56,992 nucleotides of DNA from Chitinophaga pinensis (GCA_943329075.2 CALQCM020000025.1:1-56992); one strand, 5' to 3'. Positions 8,829 to 18,114 are shown, numbered from the stretch's first letter. A program made the numbers and translations. Notes: a model not told the origin generated them from the letters alone.

Positions 8829-8982
8829 GGTGGCGCTGCGTTACACTGTCGGCGTGGGTTTGTAGCGGGATGGCCGTATCCGGGATACTAAAGATGAATT
8901 CTTCCCGCAATGCGTTCTGCCCTATCCGGCCTAGGGGCTGGAAGTTCCGCAATCGAAGAATAATGATGATGGAGGAGAATAG

Positions 8983-9936
8983 ATGAATTCTGCAATGCGT
9001 TTTCTCGTTGTGCTGGTCACGAGCGGATTCGTTTCACTCGCCGCGGCGCAGGCGCCCGACGACGGTACCGTGCTCGAAAAAGACATTCCGATTGCAGTCA
9101 CCGAGGTGGCACCCGGCCTGTTCTTTCAATACCACCACGCCGAATCGAACAACGCCTGGCTGGTTACCGACGATGGCGTGCTGGTGATCGACTCGCGCCA
9201 GCATCCGCGTCGCGCCGAAGAACTGCTTGCCGCCATTCGCAAAACGACCAACAAGCCAATCAAGTACGTCATCAATACGCATGCCCACGGCGACCACTAT
9301 TTCGGCAATCCGGTGTTCAAGCGCGAGGGCGCCATCTTCATTGCCCACCGCGACACCGAAGGCATGATGAAGGCGCACTACAACCTCGAGATCAAGCGCC
9401 GCATGGGTTACTTCAAGCAAATGAAATACGACCCGGCTGAAGTGAAGATGGTGCTGCCTGATCTCGTCTACGATTCGAAGCTGGTGATCACACTGGGCGG
9501 CCGCACTATTGAGCTGATTTATATGGGCCCCGGCCAGAATCCTGGCGACACGCTGGTGCTGTTCCCGAAAGAAAAAGTCATCTTCACCGGCGGGCCGTTC
9601 TCGAAAAATTCCTGGGCCAACCCGTCGTTCACGCCGTCGATGTCGAATTGGGTCGCCATGCTGCGCAAGATCGCCTCGATGGACATCGACAAATTCCTCG
9701 GCGGCCACGGCGACATCGGCAACAAGCAGGACGTCCTGCACGAAGCGCAGATGCTCGAAGACTTCGATGCCGGCATGCGTGAGGCGGTGAAAAAGGGCAT
9801 GAGCAAGGACGAGATCATCAAGAACGTGAAGTTCGAGAAATACAAGGACGTGCGCAATTACTACCGCATGAACCTGTTCATCTCGAGCTACTACCACTTC
9901 CTGACCACCGGCAAGCCCGAAAACGCGCTGCCATGA
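8983..9936 (+). CDS. Exported metallo-beta-lactamase-fold protein with altered metal site
   Basis: 317 residues with a signal peptide (about 1-22, LAAA-Q) and GGAGGAG upstream of ATG 8983. The first metal motif is intact: H100-A-H102-G-D104-H105. The later ligands differ from the family norm. The loop usually ending in His reads GPGQNPGD, with Q185 in that place, and the bridging Asp of the usual TGD motif is Gly (TGG, residue 204). The last His (GGHGD, H242) is kept. A dinuclear zinc site is therefore unlikely; a mononuclear site is possible. The stop overlaps the start of the next TctC gene (ATGA), so the two are translationally coupled. It could be a periplasmic hydrolase or a quinoprotein-relay-type MBL protein. 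Confidence 0.88.
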   Translation: MNSAMRFLVVLVTSGFVSLAAAQAPDDGTVLEKDIPIAVTEVAPGLFFQYHHAESNNAWLVTDDGVLVIDSRQHPRRAEELLAAIRKTTNKPIKYVINTHAHGDHYFGNPVFKREGAIFIAHRDTEGMMKAHYNLEIKRRMGYFKQMKYDPAEVKMVLPDLVYDSKLVITLGGRTIELIYMGPGQNPGDTLVLFPKEKVIFTGGPFSKNSWANPSFTPSMSNWVAMLRKIASMDIDKFLGGHGDIGNKQDVLHEAQMLEDFDAGMREAVKKGMSKDEIIKNVKFEKYKDVRNYYRMNLFISSYYHFLTTGKPENALP

Positions 9937-10898
9937 TTGCTGCCGTGCGGCTGGTCGTCGGTGCACTTGTTGTTTGCGCCGCCGCAGCCACCGCGGCGGC
10001 TTATCCGGAACGGCCGCTACGCATGATCGTGCCGGCCTCGCCGGGCAGCGGCATGGATTTTTTCGGCCGCACCGTGGCGCAATCGCTGAGCGAGGCATAC
10101 AAGCAGCAGGTGATTGCCGATAACCGCGCCGGTGCCGGCGGACTCATCGGCGCCGCGACCGTCGCGGCGGCCACGCCCGACGGTTACACCCTCGGTATGG
10201 CGTCGACCTCGACCATCATCGCACCGCTGCTGCAACTGAAACCGCCGTACCGGCCGATCGAGGATTTCACGCCGGTCGCGTTGCTCGCCTCGATCACCAG
10301 CGTGCTGGTGGTCGCTCCCGGCGTGCAGGCCAAAACCGTGCAGGAATTCGTCGCCATGGCCAAAGCACGGCCGGGCCAGTTGAACTATGCCTCCATTGGC
10401 AGCGGTACGGCGGCGCATCTGACGGCGGAGATATTCAACCGCGCCGCCGGCATCGACGCCGTGCACGTGCCGTTCAAGATCGTCGCCGACATCTATACCG
10501 AAATGCTGGCTAACCGCGTGCACTATCTGGTGTTTGTGTCACCGGCATCGATCCCGATGCTGCGCGACGGCAAGATGCGCGCGCTGGCCGTTACCAGCGC
10601 GAAGCGCAATGCCGCGTTGCCCGACACGCCAACCGTAGTCGAGGCAGGACTGCCGGGGGCCGAGGTCGACACCATGTTCGGTGTGTTGGCGCCCGCGGGA
10701 TTGCCCAAGGCGGTCGTTGCCAGACTGCATGCGGATATCGTGAAAATTCTGCGCCTGCCTGAAACACGCGAGCGTTTCGCGCGGCAGGGCGGCGAGCCGG
10801 CGGTGGATACCACGCCGGAAATGTTCGGGCGGCAGCTGCGCGCCGAATACGAGCGCTACCGCAAGCTGTTGCCGGCGATCGGATTGAAACCGCAGTAA
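9933..10898 (+). CDS. Bug/TctC-type solute-binding protein
   Basis: 321 residues with a short Ala-rich signal peptide (to about residue 22). It shows RMIVPASPGSGMD, DNRAGAGGLIG, PDGYTLG and PTVVEAGLPG in family order. The usual VPYKG segment reads VPFKIVADIYTE, an atypical pocket wall. ATG 9933 overlaps the stop codon of the MBL-fold gene by four bases. This is the clearest operon link of a TctC protein with an enzyme in this stretch, which suggests the binding protein's ligand and the MBL substrate are related. Confidence 0.92.
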   Translation: MIAAVRLVVGALVVCAAAATAAAYPERPLRMIVPASPGSGMDFFGRTVAQSLSEAYKQQVIADNRAGAGGLIGAATVAAATPDGYTLGMASTSTIIAPLLQLKPPYRPIEDFTPVALLASITSVLVVAPGVQAKTVQEFVAMAKARPGQLNYASIGSGTAAHLTAEIFNRAAGIDAVHVPFKIVADIYTEMLANRVHYLVFVSPASIPMLRDGKMRALAVTSAKRNAALPDTPTVVEAGLPGAEVDTMFGVLAPAGLPKAVVARLHADIVKILRLPETRERFARQGGEPAVDTTPEMFGRQLRAEYERYRKLLPAIGLKPQ

Positions 10899-10928
10899 CG
10901 ATTCGCCGGACACACGTTGGTGTTTTTC

Positions 10929-11080
10929 GTGGCGCAGGCGCCCCGCCTGCGCGAAGCGCCAAGGCTTCTGTGTGCCGATGTGTTTTGACGCAGGCGAGTC
11001 GCCTGCGCCACAAAATACACGATGCTTTTGGGTCTGGCGAGGACGGGGAGTTCGTAGGGTGCACGATGCGCACCCTACGG
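10929..11080. repeat. Cluster of three palindromic repeats
   Basis: Three perfect hairpins lie between convergent genes: GCGCAGGCG at 10932-10940 with its complement at 10944-10952; CGCAGGCG at 10989-10996 with 11000-11007; and CGTAGGGTGC at 11053-11062 with 11070-11079. The last unit resembles the repeat at 45244-45299. These are dispersed REP-like units; the cluster may also terminate transcription from both sides. Confidence 0.75.
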
Positions 11081-11081
11081 G

Positions 11082-12077
11082 TCAACGTCCCAGCGCCTTC
11101 AGCGCGCGCTCGTAATACTGCATGTCGAAGTATTTGTCGGGCGCGGGCGCCTTGCCGTCCCACTGGCCTTCGATCTCGGCGCGCAGCGACAGCAGGTTTT
11201 TGAAACCTGCGAGATCGAATTTGGCGTCCGGTGTGAAACCGAATTTCGGATCGCGTGCCATGTCATAAGTCTGTTCAGCGACATCACGCGGGATCTTCAG
11301 CCATTTCACCAGCAGGTCGATCGAATCATTGCGGTGTTCCGGGGCCAGCGCCCAGCGCAGCGATTCGACGTAAGCGGCGATATAGCGCGAGAGCGTGTCG
11401 GCGTTGGCCGCTGCCCACGAGCGCATGACGAAGGCGCCGGTGGCCTGATAGGGGCCGAGCAGGTCGATGGTGCGGCCAAGACTCTTTGCGCCCTTCTGCC
11501 GCGCCATGATCGAGAACGGCACGTTCAGGATCGACGCCGAGCCCTCCTTGTTTTCGACCATCGCGCGATAACGCAGCAGCGTGCCGCCGGCGAGTTTCAA
11601 TCGGTAGTCGCCGGCCTTGAGGCCGTTGTTGAGCAGGATCTTTTTCGCCTGCAGCGCGTAGGCGGTGTTCGGCGCGTCGACCAGCAGTTCGCGGCCGCGC
11701 ATGTCGGTAATCGTGTTGATGTCCGGCTGCACGAAGAATTCGTTCATGCTGCTGTCGCCGCCCAGCACGATGATGACGTTGCGGCCGGCGCCTTCGACCA
11801 TCGCCACCGCGTTGTCGACGGCGGCGTGGGCGATTTCGAATTTTCCTTCGGCCAGCCCGTTGCGCTGGTCGTCGGAGTTGGGCGTGAACTGCAGATCGAT
11901 CCTGAAGCCGTGGCGGACGAAAATGCCTTGCGCGAGCCCGGCGTAGAGCGGCAGGTTTTGCGCGCCCGGGAAGACGTTGACGCGCAGCGGCTGCGGCTCG
12001 TCCGCAGCGGCGACGGTGGCAACAATGACGCTTGCCAGTGCGGCAGCGCGAAGCAGGTGGCGCATGAAATTCAGCAT
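11082..12077 (-). CDS. ABC-transporter substrate-binding protein (NMT1/SsuA-like)
   Basis: 331 residues; signal peptide to about residue 25 (ATVAA-ADE), start supported by GGAGAA upstream. The opening VNVFPGAQNLPLYAGLAQGIF and the following HGFRIDL are typical of the NMT1/THI5 and nitrate/sulfonate/taurine binding-protein class. It is not a TctC protein. No permease or ATPase gene is next to it. It lies 37 nt downstream of the minus-strand TctC gene (12115-13068), so the two may be co-transcribed. The ligand is unknown. Confidence 0.85.
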   Translation of the reverse strand: MLNFMRHLLRAAALASVIVATVAAADEPQPLRVNVFPGAQNLPLYAGLAQGIFVRHGFRIDLQFTPNSDDQRNGLAEGKFEIAHAAVDNAVAMVEGAGRNVIIVLGGDSSMNEFFVQPDINTITDMRGRELLVDAPNTAYALQAKKILLNNGLKAGDYRLKLAGGTLLRYRAMVENKEGSASILNVPFSIMARQKGAKSLGRTIDLLGPYQATGAFVMRSWAAANADTLSRYIAAYVESLRWALAPEHRNDSIDLLVKWLKIPRDVAEQTYDMARDPKFGFTPDAKFDLAGFKNLLSLRAEIEGQWDGKAPAPDKYFDMQYYERALKALGR

Positions 12078-12114
12078 GGTGTTTTCTCCGAGAATGGCGT
12101 CGCTAAGGGCGCGC

Positions 12115-13068
12115 TCAACTTTCCGGCTTGATGTTGGCGGCTTTGATTACGCGCGAGAATTTTTCGACTTCGGCGCGCATGAATTTGTCGAATGCCTCGG
12201 GTTTTTCGCCACCGGGTTTGAAACCCTGTTTCTCGATGGCGGGTTTCATGTCGACCATCGCTTTGGCCGTTGCCTCATAAATGCGTGCGACGATGGGGCC
12301 CGGCGTTTTTGCCGGCACCCACATGCCGAACCACGCCGGCACGTCAAAGCCGCGCACACCGGATTCGTCCAGCGTCGGGATGTCCGGTGCCATTGCCGAG
12401 CGCGTGAGCGTGCTCACCGCGATGCCGTTCAGACGGCCGGCGCGCGCATGCGGCAGCATGTAGGGGATGCCGCCGAACAGGAAATGCGTCTGCCCGGCGA
12501 TGGTTTCCTGCACCGCCTGCGGCGTGCTTTTGTAAGCGATATGCACGATGTTGGTGGTAGTGGCCTGCTTGAACAGTTCGGCGGCGAGCTGCGCGATGCT
12601 GCCGTGGCCGAACGAGGCGTAGTTGAGTTTGCCCGGCTGCGCTTTTGCCAGCGCAATCAGATCAGCGACATTTTTTACCGGTGTGTGCGCGTAGACGCCG
12701 AGCAATAGCTCGACCTCGGCGAGCCGCGTGATGCCCGCCAGATCGCGCACCACGTCGTAATCGAGTTTGTAGAGGCCGGGGTTGATGGCGATCGAGAGTG
12801 AATTGGCGAGGATGGTGTGGCCATCGGGTGCGGCGCGCACGCCCATTTCATTACCGATGATGCCGTTGGCGCCGGCGCGGTTGTCGACGACGATCGGTTG
12901 ACCGAGCAGTTCGGTCATGCGCGGCGTCAGCGTGCGGATGAAGATGTCGGTGGCGCCGCCGGCGGCCATCGGAATGATCAGCCGGATCGGTTTGTTCGGA
13001 AAAGTCTGCGCACCGGTGGGAAAGGTGGCAAACAGCGACAACAATGCAATGGCGTGGCTCGTGCGCAT
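12115..13068 (-). CDS. Bug/TctC-type solute-binding protein
   Basis: 317 residues with a signal peptide ending TGA-Q near residue 21. Family segments in order: KPIRLIIPMAAGGATD, DNRAGANGIIG, APDGHTIL, IAYKSTPQAV and IPTLDESGVRGFD. The VPYKG glycine is replaced (AYKST). The PII-like gene lies just upstream on the same strand with a 63-nt gap, and the ABC-type binding protein just downstream, so these three may form one minus-strand unit. Confidence 0.92.
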   Translation of the reverse strand: MRTSHAIALLSLFATFPTGAQTFPNKPIRLIIPMAAGGATDIFIRTLTPRMTELLGQPIVVDNRAGANGIIGNEMGVRAAPDGHTILANSLSIAINPGLYKLDYDVVRDLAGITRLAEVELLLGVYAHTPVKNVADLIALAKAQPGKLNYASFGHGSIAQLAAELFKQATTTNIVHIAYKSTPQAVQETIAGQTHFLFGGIPYMLPHARAGRLNGIAVSTLTRSAMAPDIPTLDESGVRGFDVPAWFGMWVPAKTPGPIVARIYEATAKAMVDMKPAIEKQGFKPGGEKPEAFDKFMRAEVEKFSRVIKAANIKPES

Positions 13069-13131
13069 GATGATTCCCCCGGATGCGAGTGTCGCCCGCT
13101 GCGTGGGCGGACGCGTGGTCGCGTAAGCTGG

Positions 13132-13431
13132 CTAAACGATGCGGTCGAGCGGTAACTGGAACAGGCGGATCTTGTCGTCCGAGCGCTTGATGTTGACGTT
13201 GGCGGCGGTGATCGCATCGATCAGTTTCGCCAGCGCGCCTTCGTCTTCAAACGCAATCATCAACACCGAGTTGGTGCTCGGGAAACCGCCGGAACCCATG
13301 TGCGGGTCGGTGCCGTGGCCCTTGCCGACCACATTGTCCCAGCGCGTGAAGTAGTCGATATCGTTTTTTTTGAGCAGCTCGAGCACGTTCTTGGAGTAGT
13401 GCTCGTTGTGGACTACGAACGCCATTTTCAT
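13132..13431 (-). CDS. Small PII-like signalling-fold protein
   Basis: 99 residues. The pattern (short beta-strand start MKMAFVVHNEHYSKNVLELL, a central GKGHGTDPHMGSGGFPSTNS loop and a C-terminal strand IRLFQLPLDRIV) fits the ferredoxin-like PII superfamily. It most resembles transporter-associated PII-like proteins (PG0541 type) rather than GlnB/GlnK, and no uridylylation-loop Tyr is evident. It is first in a minus-strand unit with a TctC and an ABC-type binding protein, and a regulatory role over transport is plausible. The family assignment is from memory of the pattern and is moderately sure. Confidence 0.65.
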   Translation of the reverse strand: MKMAFVVHNEHYSKNVLELLKKNDIDYFTRWDNVVGKGHGTDPHMGSGGFPSTNSVLMIAFEDEGALAKLIDAITAANVNIKRSDDKIRLFQLPLDRIV

Positions 13432-13629
13432 TGTATCGCTCCCGGGTCGGATGGTGCCGTTCGGGCCGCGCGCCCCACCGTTTCGTCGCGGTCACACCGG
13501 CTGATTATGCGATTGAATTTACCATACTGGCGGCGGCGCGGCGTTGCGACAGATCAAGCGTCTTTCTTGCCGGCGATTGACGAATATAATGGCGTTCGCC
13601 TGATTTCTGGCTTCCAGCGGATTGCCCTG

Positions 13630-14619
13630 ATGCCCCAGTCGTTTTTGAACGCGCGCGCCCGCTGCGGCCGCCTGATGCTATGCGCCATGGCGCTCGGTGC
13701 GGCACAGGCCTGGGCGCAGGACTACCCGCACAAACCCATCCGCCTGATCATTCCCTTCGCGCCCGGCGGCACCAACGACGTGATCGGCCGCCTGATGGCG
13801 GCGAAACTCGGCGACATTCTCGGCCAGCAGGTGGTGCCCGACAACCGCGCCGGCGCCGGCGGCACGGTCGGCATCGAGATCGTGGTGAAGACGCCGCCAG
13901 ACGGTTACAACCTCGTCATTGGCAATATCGCCACACTCGCCATCAATCCGACTCTGTATCCAAAGCTTTCCTACGATCCGCTGCGCGATCTGCAGCCGGT
14001 GACGCTGATCGCCAAAGTGCCGCAGGTGCTGGTGGCGCATCCGTCGCTGCCGGCGAAGAACGCGCGTGAGTTGATCGCGCTGGCGAAAACGCGGCCCGGC
14101 GAACTCGCTTACGGCTCCGGCGGCAACGGCAGCGGCGCGCATGTGTCGGGCGAGATGCTCAAAATGCTGGCAAAAATCAATCTCACGCATATCCCGTACA
14201 AAGGCGTGGGTCCGGCGCAGATCGACCTGCTCGCCGGCCAGATCCAGCTGGTGTTCGCCGGCGTGCCGAGTGTCGTGCCGTATGTGAAGGGCGGGCGTCT
14301 GCGCGCGCTGGGCATCACCGGCCCCAAGCGCGTGGTGACGTTTCCAGAAGTGCCGACCATCGCCGAGAGCGGGGTCGCCAATTACGAAGTGACCATGTGG
14401 TACGGCGTGCTGGCCGCCGCGGGTACGCCGCAAACGCTGGTGATGAAGCTGCACAGCGCAGTCAATCGCGCGCTGCGCACGCCGGACCTCAATGAACGCC
14501 TGCTGGCAGAAGGCTCGGAACCGAGCGGTATTTTGCCGGAAGAGTTTTCCGCCTTCATCAAAAGCGAACTCACGCGCTGGGCGCCGGTGATCAGGGCGTC
14601 GGGCGCTAAACCGGATTGA
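13630..14619 (+). CDS. Bug/TctC-type solute-binding protein
   Basis: 329 residues from ATG 13630. The frame is open back to 13300, but that part overlaps the divergent PII-like gene and has no leader character. The signal peptide ends WA-Q near residue 31, with Arg residues at its start (ARARCGR). Canonical family segments: RLIIPFAPGGTND, DNRAGAGGTVG, PPDGYNL, IPYKGVGPAQ and VPTIAESGVANYE. It is followed within 8 nt by the Ldh-type oxidoreductase gene, so binding protein and dehydrogenase are probably one operon. Confidence 0.93.
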   Translation: MPQSFLNARARCGRLMLCAMALGAAQAWAQDYPHKPIRLIIPFAPGGTNDVIGRLMAAKLGDILGQQVVPDNRAGAGGTVGIEIVVKTPPDGYNLVIGNIATLAINPTLYPKLSYDPLRDLQPVTLIAKVPQVLVAHPSLPAKNARELIALAKTRPGELAYGSGGNGSGAHVSGEMLKMLAKINLTHIPYKGVGPAQIDLLAGQIQLVFAGVPSVVPYVKGGRLRALGITGPKRVVTFPEVPTIAESGVANYEVTMWYGVLAAAGTPQTLVMKLHSAVNRALRTPDLNERLLAEGSEPSGILPEEFSAFIKSELTRWAPVIRASGAKPD

Positions 14620-14624
14620 AAGCC

Positions 14625-15641
14625 ATGAACGAAGAAAGTCCCGGCCGTATCCGCCTGAGTGTCGACGAGGCGCGTGCCCTGTCGCTGCAGGCGCTCGCGC
14701 GCATCGGCTACGACGCCGAAGAGTCGCGCATATTGGCTGAGCACATGCTCGACGCCGCACTTTGCGGCTACGAATATTCCGGCCTGCCGAAAATCCTCAA
14801 TGTTGCCGAGCACCGCCGCCTGCGCCTGCCGCGGCGCGCCATGCGCGCGGTGCATGAAACGCCGGTGTCGGCGATGTTCGACGGTGGCAATAACGTCGGC
14901 ATGGTCAGCATGTATCAGGCCACGCAGGTCGCGATCAAGAAAGCGCGCGAACACGGTTTTGCGGTGGTTGGCGTCAACAACAGCTGGGTCAGCGGCCGTG
15001 GCGCACATTATGTTGAACTGATGGCCAATGAAGGTCTGATCGGTTTGCACACCGTGAGCTCGACGCGCCACGTCGCGCCGCCCGGCGGCGCCGAAGCGAG
15101 CTTCGGCACCAATCCGCTGGCCTGCGCGTTTCCGACCGAGGGTGAAGCGTTTGTCATCGACATGGGTACCTCGGCTTTCATGTCGACCGATCTGCTGTTT
15201 CGCCAGCGCCGCGGCGAGTTGCTGCCGGAGGGCGTGGCGATTGATGCGACCGGCAAACCGACGCGCGATCCGGCGGCGGCGCTAAACGGCGCGATCCTGC
15301 CGTTCGGCGGCTACAAGGGTTTCGCGCTAGCGCTGATGATGCAGGGCTTCGGCGTGCTGGCCGGGTCCGGCAGCGATTTCGAAAAGAGTTATGGTTATCT
15401 GGTCATCGCGATCAAACCCGATCTGCTGATGCCGCTGGCGGATTACCGCCGCGACATGAGTGCCACGCTGGCCGCAATCAAGGCGACGCCGCGCCTGCCG
15501 GGTGTTGATGCAATCCGTTTGCCGTCGGAGCGCGCATTTGCCGAGCGCGCGCGCAACCAGCGCGAGGGCATCGTCCTCGACCTTCACATTGTCGAAGCGT
15601 TGAAGAACCTGCCGCAGGGGCGTTTACCGGAAAAAAGCTGA
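14625..15641 (+). CDS. Ldh/DpkA-family NAD(P)-dependent oxidoreductase
   Basis: 338 residues from ATG 14625; an in-frame TTG at 14616 overlaps the upstream stop codon. The protein matches the malate/L-lactate dehydrogenase family that also includes ureidoglycolate dehydrogenase, DpkA and sulfolactate dehydrogenases. These enzymes reduce or oxidise 2-keto/2-hydroxy acids with NAD(P) and lack a classical Rossmann fold. Landmarks: GFAVVGVNNSWVSG near residues 110-123, the cofactor region FGTNPLACAFPT, IDMGTSAFM and PFGGYKGFALALMMQ near 225. Cytoplasmic. It probably acts on the compound bound by the preceding TctC protein. The substrate is not predictable from the motif set. Confidence 0.92.
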   Translation: MNEESPGRIRLSVDEARALSLQALARIGYDAEESRILAEHMLDAALCGYEYSGLPKILNVAEHRRLRLPRRAMRAVHETPVSAMFDGGNNVGMVSMYQATQVAIKKAREHGFAVVGVNNSWVSGRGAHYVELMANEGLIGLHTVSSTRHVAPPGGAEASFGTNPLACAFPTEGEAFVIDMGTSAFMSTDLLFRQRRGELLPEGVAIDATGKPTRDPAAALNGAILPFGGYKGFALALMMQGFGVLAGSGSDFEKSYGYLVIAIKPDLLMPLADYRRDMSATLAAIKATPRLPGVDAIRLPSERAFAERARNQREGIVLDLHIVEALKNLPQGRLPEKS

Positions 15642-15798
15642 CGCACAATTCGTGCGTCGGCATGGTGCGCGGGCGCAGCTTGCGGGTGCTGGTGTAATCG
15701 TCTAAATTGCCTGTGGTGCGTGAGGCACGCAAGCGTTATGCGCGCCGCCGAAAACAACAGTGCCGGCGAATCACACCGGCCGTTACGAGGAAAATCCA

Positions 15799-16875
15799 AT
15801 GTTATTGCCCGCGCAAAAAAAGGTGGTCACCGCGTTTGATGAATACATCGGTTCGTTTGCCATTTCACGCCGCGGTTTTCTCGCCGGCCTCGGCGCAGTC
15901 GGCGCCGGTGCGCTGCTGCCCGGTTGCACGACGACGAGTGCGCTGTCCGGCAAACCGCACCGCATCGACGTGCATCACCACATCGTCGCGCCGACTTATT
16001 CGGCGGCACTGAAGGCGCGCGGGCAGGGCCACATCGCGTGGTCGGTGCAGAAATCAATCGAGGACATGGACAAGAGCGGCATCGCTACCGCGCTGACCTC
16101 GCTGATCCAGCCGGCGATGGCGATTGGCGACGTCGCCGGCAACCGCCGCCTCGCGCGCGAATCCAACGAATACGCGGCGAAAATTGCACGCGATTACCCC
16201 GGGCGTTTCGGCTCGTATGCGGCGCTGCCGTTTACCGATACCGAGGGCGCGCTGAAAGAAATCGAATACGCGCTCGACACCCTCAAGGCCGAGGGTTTCT
16301 GTCTGATGACGAGTTACGGCAGCAAATACCTCGGCGACCCGGCGTTTTTTCCGGTGCTCGAAGAACTCAACCGCCGCAAGGCCATCGTCTACGTGCATCC
16401 GCTGGCGCCGCAGTGCTGCGCAGCGATACTGCCGGATGTGCCGGTCGGTACCATCGAATACGCCGTGGACTCGACGCGCACCATGGCCAGCCTCGTTTTT
16501 GGCGGGGCGGCCGCGAAGTATCCGGGCATCCGCTGGATTTTCTCGCACAGCGGCGGCACCACGCCTTTCCTGCTGTCGCGTTTCATCCGCCAGGAGCAGG
16601 ACATGAAGGGCGAGGCGGTCAAACGCATGCCCAACGGCGTGATGTACGAATACAAGAAGTTTTATTACGAGACCGCACAGGGCAACCACGCCGGCGCGCT
16701 CGACGCCCTGCTGCGCATCATTCCGGTTTCGCAGATCCTCTACGGTACCGACTTCCCGTATCGCGATGGCGCCGAGGTCAATGAAGGGTTGGGCAATTAT
16801 CGCTTCAGTTCGTCGGAGCGCATGGCGATCGACCGCGACAATGCGTTGCGTATGATGCCGCGTTTGCAGGGCTGA
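15799..16875 (+). CDS. Tat-exported amidohydrolase 2 family lipoprotein
   Basis: 358 residues from ATG 15799, with GAGGAAA 5 nt upstream; an in-frame ATG at 15760 lacks one. The N-terminus carries a twin-arginine motif (SRRGFLAG) and then LLPGC, a possible lipobox, so the enzyme is probably exported folded and lipid-anchored. The body is an ACMSD/gamma-resorcylate-decarboxylase-type TIM barrel: IDVHHHI (metal His pair), the strand Cys-rich HPLAPQCC, FSHSGGTTPF and the late GTDFPY Asp. Members are metal-dependent hydrolases or decarboxylases. It is a close paralogue of the next gene. Confidence 0.92.
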   Translation: MLLPAQKKVVTAFDEYIGSFAISRRGFLAGLGAVGAGALLPGCTTTSALSGKPHRIDVHHHIVAPTYSAALKARGQGHIAWSVQKSIEDMDKSGIATALTSLIQPAMAIGDVAGNRRLARESNEYAAKIARDYPGRFGSYAALPFTDTEGALKEIEYALDTLKAEGFCLMTSYGSKYLGDPAFFPVLEELNRRKAIVYVHPLAPQCCAAILPDVPVGTIEYAVDSTRTMASLVFGGAAAKYPGIRWIFSHSGGTTPFLLSRFIRQEQDMKGEAVKRMPNGVMYEYKKFYYETAQGNHAGALDALLRIIPVSQILYGTDFPYRDGAEVNEGLGNYRFSSSERMAIDRDNALRMMPRLQG

Positions 16876-16895
16876 TGTTCAATTGATAGTGATTC

Positions 16896-16979
16896 GTCAC
16901 TCCCGCGAAAGCGGGAGTCCAGTCGAAGCCCCATGCGTTGTAAAAACCTGGATTCCCGCTTTCGCGGGAATGACGAAAC
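16896..16979. repeat. Paired REP-like palindromes
   Basis: Two inverted copies of a short palindrome, CTCCCGCGAAAGCGGGAG (16899-16916) and TTCCCGCTTTCGCGGGAA (16953-16970), flanked by GTCA/TGAC. The same unit occurs at 33748, 45307 and 54027. It lies between the two tandem amidohydrolase genes. Confidence 0.85.
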
Positions 16980-17034
16980 TGAAACATAACGCGCATCATT
17001 CTCGAACAATGTTTGAAGTTTCCGGAGGCGACAC

Positions 17035-18114
17035 ATGAACGACAACAACAATGGCCTTGATAGCCTGTTTGAAGACATTCTCGCGGTACCGCGCCGCCGT
17101 TTCCTGCAGAGTGCCGCGGGGCTCGGCGCCGGCGTACTGCTGCCTGGTTGCGAGTCACTGCCGAAAACCGCGTCCGGCCAGACGCTGCACCGCATCGACA
17201 TCCACCACCACCTGCTGCCGCCGAAATACGTCGCCGAGCTGCCGAAGCTGGTGAAGGGTGAGAGCCCGCCGACCAACTGGACGCCGGCGCGCTCGCTCGA
17301 AGATATGGACAAGAACGGCATCGCCATGTCGATGCTGAGCCTGATGCAGCCGGGCTCCTGGTTCGGCGACGTCGCGCTGGGCCGCCGCATTTCACGCGAG
17401 AGCAACGACTACGCCGCCGCGGTGGTGCGCGATCACCCGACGCGCTTTGGCATTTTCGCCACGCTGCCATTGCCGGACATCGAAGGCAGTCTGAAGGAAA
17501 TCGCTTACGCGCTCGACACGCTGAAGGCCGACGGCTTCGGCCTGATGACGAGTTACGCCGGCAAATATCTCGGCGACCCGGCCTTCTGGCCGGTGCTCGA
17601 AGAACTGAACCGCAGGAAGGCCGTGGTCTACAACCATCCGCTGTCGGCCGACTGCTGCCGCAACCCGATTCCGCAGTACATGGTGAATTCGGCGATTGAA
17701 TACGCGACCGACACGTCAAGGACGATTGCGAGCCTGTTGTTCAGCGGGGCGGCGGCGCGTTTCCCCGACATCAAGTGGATCCATTCGCACGGCGGCGGCA
17801 CCATGCCGATGCTGTGGCAGCGTTACGTCCGCCAGGAGGCAACGCTGAAAAACAAACAGGAACTCCTGCCCAACGGTGTGTTGCACGAAATCAAGCGTTT
17901 CTACTACGACACCGCGCAGGCCAATTCGCCGGGCGCGCTCGCCGCGCTGTTGAAACTGGTGTCGACCTCGCAAGTGATGTTCGGCACCGATTACCCCTAC
18001 CGCCCCGGGGCCGAGGTGGTCGAAGGCCTGACCGGCTACGGTTTTTCCGCCGCCGAGTTGCGCGCCATCGACCGCGACAATGCGCTGCGCCTGATTCCGC
18101 GCCTGAAAACCTGA
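17035..18114 (+). CDS. Tat-exported amidohydrolase 2 family lipoprotein (second copy)
   Basis: 359 residues, GGAGG at 17022-17026. Same architecture as the preceding gene: twin-arginine motif (RRRFLQSA), LLPGC lipobox-like Cys, IDIHHHLL metal pair, SIEDM-equivalent SLEDMDKNGIA, HPLSADCC, HSHGGGTMPM and GTDYPY. Long identical stretches such as EIAYALDTLKA indicate a tandem duplication. The stretch after the Tat motif also keeps the paired Cys of the HPL segment. It probably decarboxylates or hydrolyses a related compound in the periplasm. The 159-nt spacer with REP units may allow separate expression. Confidence 0.92.
   Translation: MNDNNNGLDSLFEDILAVPRRRFLQSAAGLGAGVLLPGCESLPKTASGQTLHRIDIHHHLLPPKYVAELPKLVKGESPPTNWTPARSLEDMDKNGIAMSMLSLMQPGSWFGDVALGRRISRESNDYAAAVVRDHPTRFGIFATLPLPDIEGSLKEIAYALDTLKADGFGLMTSYAGKYLGDPAFWPVLEELNRRKAVVYNHPLSADCCRNPIPQYMVNSAIEYATDTSRTIASLLFSGAAARFPDIKWIHSHGGGTMPMLWQRYVRQEATLKNKQELLPNGVLHEIKRFYYDTAQANSPGALAALLKLVSTSQVMFGTDYPYRPGAEVVEGLTGYGFSAAELRAIDRDNALRLIPRLKT

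Noticed and set aside
13300..13629. Long 5' extension of the TctC gene at 13630.
   Set aside because: It overlaps the divergent PII-like gene and has no leader; ATG 13630 directly starts a signal peptide.
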